A stretch of 10,464 nt of DNA from a bacterium (GTDB lineage Bacteria; Auribacterota; JABMQX01): assembly GCA_013203085.1 (NCBI GenBank), contig JABMQX010000118.1:1-10464 (forward strand), read 5' to 3'. The position numbers and the translations under genes are program-made. Position 1 is the first letter of the stretch; each line of letters opens with the position of its first letter. The notes below the pieces were generated by a model. The model ran no database searches, was not told where the DNA came from, and saw only the letters and a program-made list of their open reading frames with translations. Positions 7,612 to 10,464 of this stretch are shown in pieces.

Positions 7612-10023
7612 TCATCGGCTTTGCTCTTTGGCTGCCAGAAAGATGACTTTCTTTTCGTTCTGTTCTGACAGATGCGCCTTGAGGATTTTATAAGCGGTTT
7701 TGAAATCAAGGTCATTGAGTCGGCTCAGGAATTGTTTATCGGACAGCCCATCTCTGAGAAGCTCCTTGACACCAAGGTTTATTGCTTCCTGCCCAAGCAA
7801 CATTTCATGCTTCATGCTGGGAGGGGCAAAGCCGCCTTCCAGGAGACTGCTTCGCATGAAGGAGAGTAGTGCAAGCTTTGTGTGAGAAAATGTCACAGCG
7901 TTGAAATCGTGCAGGGCGTTCCCGACAAGATTCTTCAGTGCCGGTCGAACTCTTTCAATGGGTTCGCCCTTTTTCGCTTCTGCGAAGATGAAGAAGGGGA
8001 ATTCTCCAACGGGATACAGTTGGTTGGAACAGAAAGAAATCTTTGTAACCTTCTTGAGATTTGCATCAAGAGAGAGACGTGCGCTCAAATAATTTCCGAA
8101 AAGTATAAGCGCTATGCGGTGGTTGACATCATGTCCAGGACCGGGATACAGCAGGTACACGGCATCCGAGGCAAAATCCCAACTCGCGCGAATATCTCGG
8201 CTGATCTGCACCAGAACTCTGGGTTGCGGCTGAGCCTTTGGGGTATTTCTCAAGTACTTCCTCACCATTCTCTTTGCTGCTTGGGAGTCAAAGTCGCCCA
8301 CTATGATCAAAAGACTACTCTGAGGTGTGTAATTTTTCCTATGAAATCGTTTAACATCTTGTATGGTCAACCTGGGTGTGCCAGCGCAGACGGGCACGAA
8401 GTGCTCGCCAAACCTTATGGTCTGGCTAAGAGCTACCAATCCAAATTTGACCAGTCCAGCCTGAGGGTTGTTTTGCACGAATTCAATTTCCTGGAGACAC
8501 TTTGGAATTTCCTGTTTCAGTATTTCTTCGGAAAACTTGATAGAAGTGAGCCGCTCAGATTCGATTTTCAGGGCAAGCTCTAATTCATTCGAAGGCAGAA
8601 TGTAATCGTAGTGGACAAAAGTGGGTAAGGTCTCTGCGTTGGCCATTCCCTTCTTCTGTAGAAGCATGAATGATTCATTCGGCTTATAACTCCTGGTAGC
8701 GCATCGGATAACCATGTGTTCCACGACGTGAGAGATATGGGCTTTCCCCCTGGGCTCGTGGATAAAGCCGGCTCGATAGAAGGATTCGAGCGCTACTTTA
8801 TTCTCCTTGTGGTTCTCCAGTAAGATTACGGTCAGACCATTATCCAACGTAAGACTTTCGGGCCGTGCAAACCTTTTTGAATTCTGTTGGCTGGCTCTGT
8901 GTTGAGCGAGACGGTAAAAGCTTGTCAAGCAGAGCACGACACAGCCGAAGAATAAGAGAAGCAATATGATATTGATTCTGCTTTTCCAGAGCCCCGTTTT
9001 CGTCGCCCGGAATAGTTGTCCAGAATTTCGGTCCTGCCTCCGGATTTGGGACTGGCGGCGGTTAGCCCAAATGATCAAGGCCGTCAGCCCGATCCCGTAA
9101 GAGGCCCATAGCCCTCCCAAAACCCATGCCACGTTGCGCGCCGACGATGACAACGTCGCCCGGCAAAAGAATAACAAAGCGAGAAAAACCAGAACGCAAG
9201 CAGAAATGATCCAGGCCATCTTGACCATGAACTTTCGTTCGCGCGGAGACTTGGTGTTCTCTATGCCAGCCACGGTGCCGATGAACCCGCCGATAAGTCC
9301 AAGCAGCGGTCCCAAGACCCATCCGCCCAAGCCTGTGGCAGCGGCAGACTTTGCTGCTGCGGCTCCTTTCGCTGCCACTGCAGCAGCGCCGGCTGCTCGA
9401 GCCGCAGTCGCCGGGATGGCCGCCAGAACAGCAGCCGTGAAGGCCTTCTTTGGCCCGGTGCGCGAAAGAGATTTCTCAACGAACACCGCCACCTGATCTT
9501 TGAGCATCCTGCGTCCGCGGGAAAGCCGCTGCTTCGCTGCGTCCTGAGTGAGTCCGAGTGCCTGTGCCACCCTTCGCACCGACTGCTGCTCGCGATAGTA
9601 GAGAATCATAGGTTCCCGGTAGGTTTCGGGGATTTGTTCGAGGGCGCGCCAAAGAATGGTTTCTTCCTCCTTGCTGATGGCGTGCTCCCGGGGCGGAGGA
9701 GCCGTTCCCCTCGTTTGCCGGAGCTGCTCCAATGGCTCGGCCTGTGCTGTAATATCGCGGCCTCGCCGACGAATGGAGTTGCTAATGAGGTTGCGGGCGA
9801 TGCCGCACAGCCATGCCCGAAGTTTCGCCGGCTCGCGGAGTTCCCGCAGCCGAGTCCACGCGGCTACGAACGTTTCCTGTGCCAGGTCCTCGCTCAAGCC
9901 CAGGTCTCCGGTGGCGCTGTAAGCAATGGCACAGATCAAGGATTGATAGCGCCGGACGATGTCTCCAAAGGCCTGTGGGTTTCCTGCGAGGGATGCATCC
10001 AAGAGTTTCAGGTCGCTTTTCAC
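7612..10023 (-). CDS. ECF sigma factor - membrane region - M16 zinc metallopeptidase fusion
   Basis: 803 residues from a GTG start. Sigma region 2 spans about 6-88, with the polymerase-binding helix LSEDLAQETFVAAW (43-56) and RAWLCGIARNLISNSIRRR (69-87). Sigma region 4 spans about 123-177, with the helix-turn-helix SVRRVAQALGLTQDAAKQRL (148-167). An Ala-rich linker (195-229) leads to a Gly-rich hydrophobic segment (231-253) and three stronger membrane helices (about 270-288, 298-320, 351-370). Residues about 388-803 are a whole M16 peptidase: N-half with the zinc/catalytic motif HVVEH (432-436) and a third ligand E512, 75 residues on, the canonical M16 spacing; C-half opening with NYTPQ (564-568) and IIVGDFD (573-579). 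The catalytic residues look intact. Sigma part and membrane part together resemble a verrucomicrobial sigma family I recall; the M16 addition is unusual. No anti-sigma gene is adjacent. Targets and peptidase substrate are unknown. One uninterrupted frame argues against an assembly artefact. Confidence 0.85.
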   Translation of the reverse strand: MKSDLKLLDASLAGNPQAFGDIVRRYQSLICAIAYSATGDLGLSEDLAQETFVAAWTRLRELREPAKLRAWLCGIARNLISNSIRRRGRDITAQAEPLEQLRQTRGTAPPPREHAISKEEETILWRALEQIPETYREPMILYYREQQSVRRVAQALGLTQDAAKQRLSRGRRMLKDQVAVFVEKSLSRTGPKKAFTAAVLAAIPATAARAAGAAAVAAKGAAAAKSAAATGLGGWVLGPLLGLIGGFIGTVAGIENTKSPRERKFMVKMAWIISACVLVFLALLFFCRATLSSSARNVAWVLGGLWASYGIGLTALIIWANRRQSQIRRQDRNSGQLFRATKTGLWKSRINIILLLLFFGCVVLCLTSFYRLAQHRASQQNSKRFARPESLTLDNGLTVILLENHKENKVALESFYRAGFIHEPRGKAHISHVVEHMVIRCATRSYKPNESFMLLQKKGMANAETLPTFVHYDYILPSNELELALKIESERLTSIKFSEEILKQEIPKCLQEIEFVQNNPQAGLVKFGLVALSQTIRFGEHFVPVCAGTPRLTIQDVKRFHRKNYTPQSSLLIIVGDFDSQAAKRMVRKYLRNTPKAQPQPRVLVQISRDIRASWDFASDAVYLLYPGPGHDVNHRIALILFGNYLSARLSLDANLKKVTKISFCSNQLYPVGEFPFFIFAEAKKGEPIERVRPALKNLVGNALHDFNAVTFSHTKLALLSFMRSSLLEGGFAPPSMKHEMLLGQEAINLGVKELLRDGLSDKQFLSRLNDLDFKTAYKILKAHLSEQNEKKVIFLAAKEQSR

Positions 10024-10028
10024 CGGGG

Positions 10029-10033
10029 TCCTC
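10029..10033 (-). promoter_or_regulatory. Shine-Dalgarno that fixes the start of the sigma/M16 gene
   Basis: GAGGA lies five bases before the GTG at 10023-10021, which gives a protein starting KSDLKLLDASLAGN, just ahead of sigma region 2 as in ordinary ECF factors. The frame also opens with a TTG at 10128, but the 35 extra residues look non-coding (Arg/Pro/His-rich) and that codon has no ribosome site as good as this one. No ATG is available in between. Confidence 0.65.
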
Positions 10034-10261
10034 TTTTCGCGTTCCGCTTCCGTTCCAATTGAAGCCTCATAATACAAGTGGTCCAAAGACGTTGGAAGGT
10101 GACATGGGCGCGGTCGAAATTTATTCAAAGCTTGGCGAGGGGCGCTCCGAATTGTTGCCGGAAGCCAGGCCTTGGGGGTTGCCGCCTTTTTGCCGGGCTT
10201 TGTTCCTCTTCCCGGACCCTTGGGGGCTATAGCATACTATCCGAGAAAGTCTCAGGGCAGC

Positions 10262-10464
10262 TTATTCGCTCTGGTGCTTCTTCTCCATTCCCTGAGCAAG
10301 CTCAGCGATTTGAAGTTGCAGTTCCTTGATCTCCTCCTAGTGGCGTATGCGTTTAATATATTCCGGTTTTTTCTCATGTTTGGATTTCTTCTTAGGGGCA
10401 ACGAGGTTGAGCGCCTTGGCGTTTGCGTTCCTCCATCGTAGGTAGTGTCTGATCGCTGCAGCGA
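10262..10464 (-). pseudogene. C-terminal end of a probable IS630-family transposase, with an in-frame TAG
   Basis: Read on the minus strand from the window edge, an open frame gives AAAIRHYLRWRNANAKALNL, then a Lys-rich tail ending PEYIKRIRH. It meets TAG at 10339-10337 and, in the same frame, continues EEIKELQLQIAELAQGMEKK and four more residues to TAA at 10264-10262. The helix ending LRWRNANAKA resembles the C-terminal end of IS630-type DDE transposases; the identification is by eye and moderate. The 24 codons after the TAG still look coding, with a heptad-like EEIKELQLQIAELAQ. Either a sense codon such as TAC or TAT mutated to TAG, or the native stop is the TAG and the rest is chance. The bulk of the element lies beyond the window. 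The 238 bases between it and the sigma/M16 start hold no gene I can recognise. Confidence 0.45.

Noticed and set aside
7882..8583. 233-codon open frame on the plus strand
   Set aside because: It lies wholly antisense to the M16 domain, and the translation has no recognisable motif.
10069..10074. TATTAT on the minus strand as a -10 box for the sigma/M16 gene
   Set aside because: The hexamer 17 bases upstream (TTCCAA) is a poor -35 match, and the TG before it is not at extended -10 spacing.

Overview
The window looks like a chromosomal stretch from a bacterium of the PVC group, most likely Verrucomicrobia or a relative. The reasons are a Tat-exported Gfo/Idh/MocA dehydrogenase, a secreted ThuA-like protein, secreted xylose-isomerase-like and GH116 proteins in one neighbourhood, and an ECF sigma factor with a membrane extension of a type I associate with Verrucomicrobia. 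This placement is inference from gene content; no rRNA or other marker is present.

Layout: (1) Positions 1-5166 hold three minus-strand genes, transcribed right to left with 70- and 77-nt gaps, so a probable operon: a Tat-signal Gfo/Idh/MocA oxidoreductase (5166-3934), a fusion of a xylose-isomerase-like barrel and a retaining-type glycosidase barrel (3863-1710), and the N-terminal 544 residues of a secreted GH116 beta-glycosidase (1632 to the window edge). (2) Positions 5167-5904 form a 738-nt divergent intergenic region. It has no credible gene, but carries an array of four short GC-rich hairpins and two 12-nt-spaced inverted repeats. (3) Positions 5905-7500 hold a plus-strand pair, a secreted ThuA-like protein and a family 2 glycosyltransferase, 21 nt apart. 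(4) Positions 10023-7612 hold one minus-strand gene encoding an ECF sigma factor, a membrane region and a complete-looking M16 zinc metallopeptidase in a single polypeptide. (5) Positions 10262-10464 hold the end of a probable IS630-type transposase with an in-frame TAG.

How they may work together: dehydrogenase, isomerase/epimerase, glycosidases and ThuA resemble the sets used for oxidative breakdown of glycosides through 3-keto sugars (E. coli ycjQRS, rhizobial thuAB). Here all four appear to be exported, which suggests saccharide processing outside the cytoplasm. The glycosyltransferase lacks an export signal and probably works at the cytoplasmic membrane face. The sigma/M16 protein is convergent with it and seems to be an independent unit. 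It is the most unusual object here: its positive-charge pattern allows a topology with the sigma domain inside and the protease outside, which would be a one-protein transmembrane signalling device.
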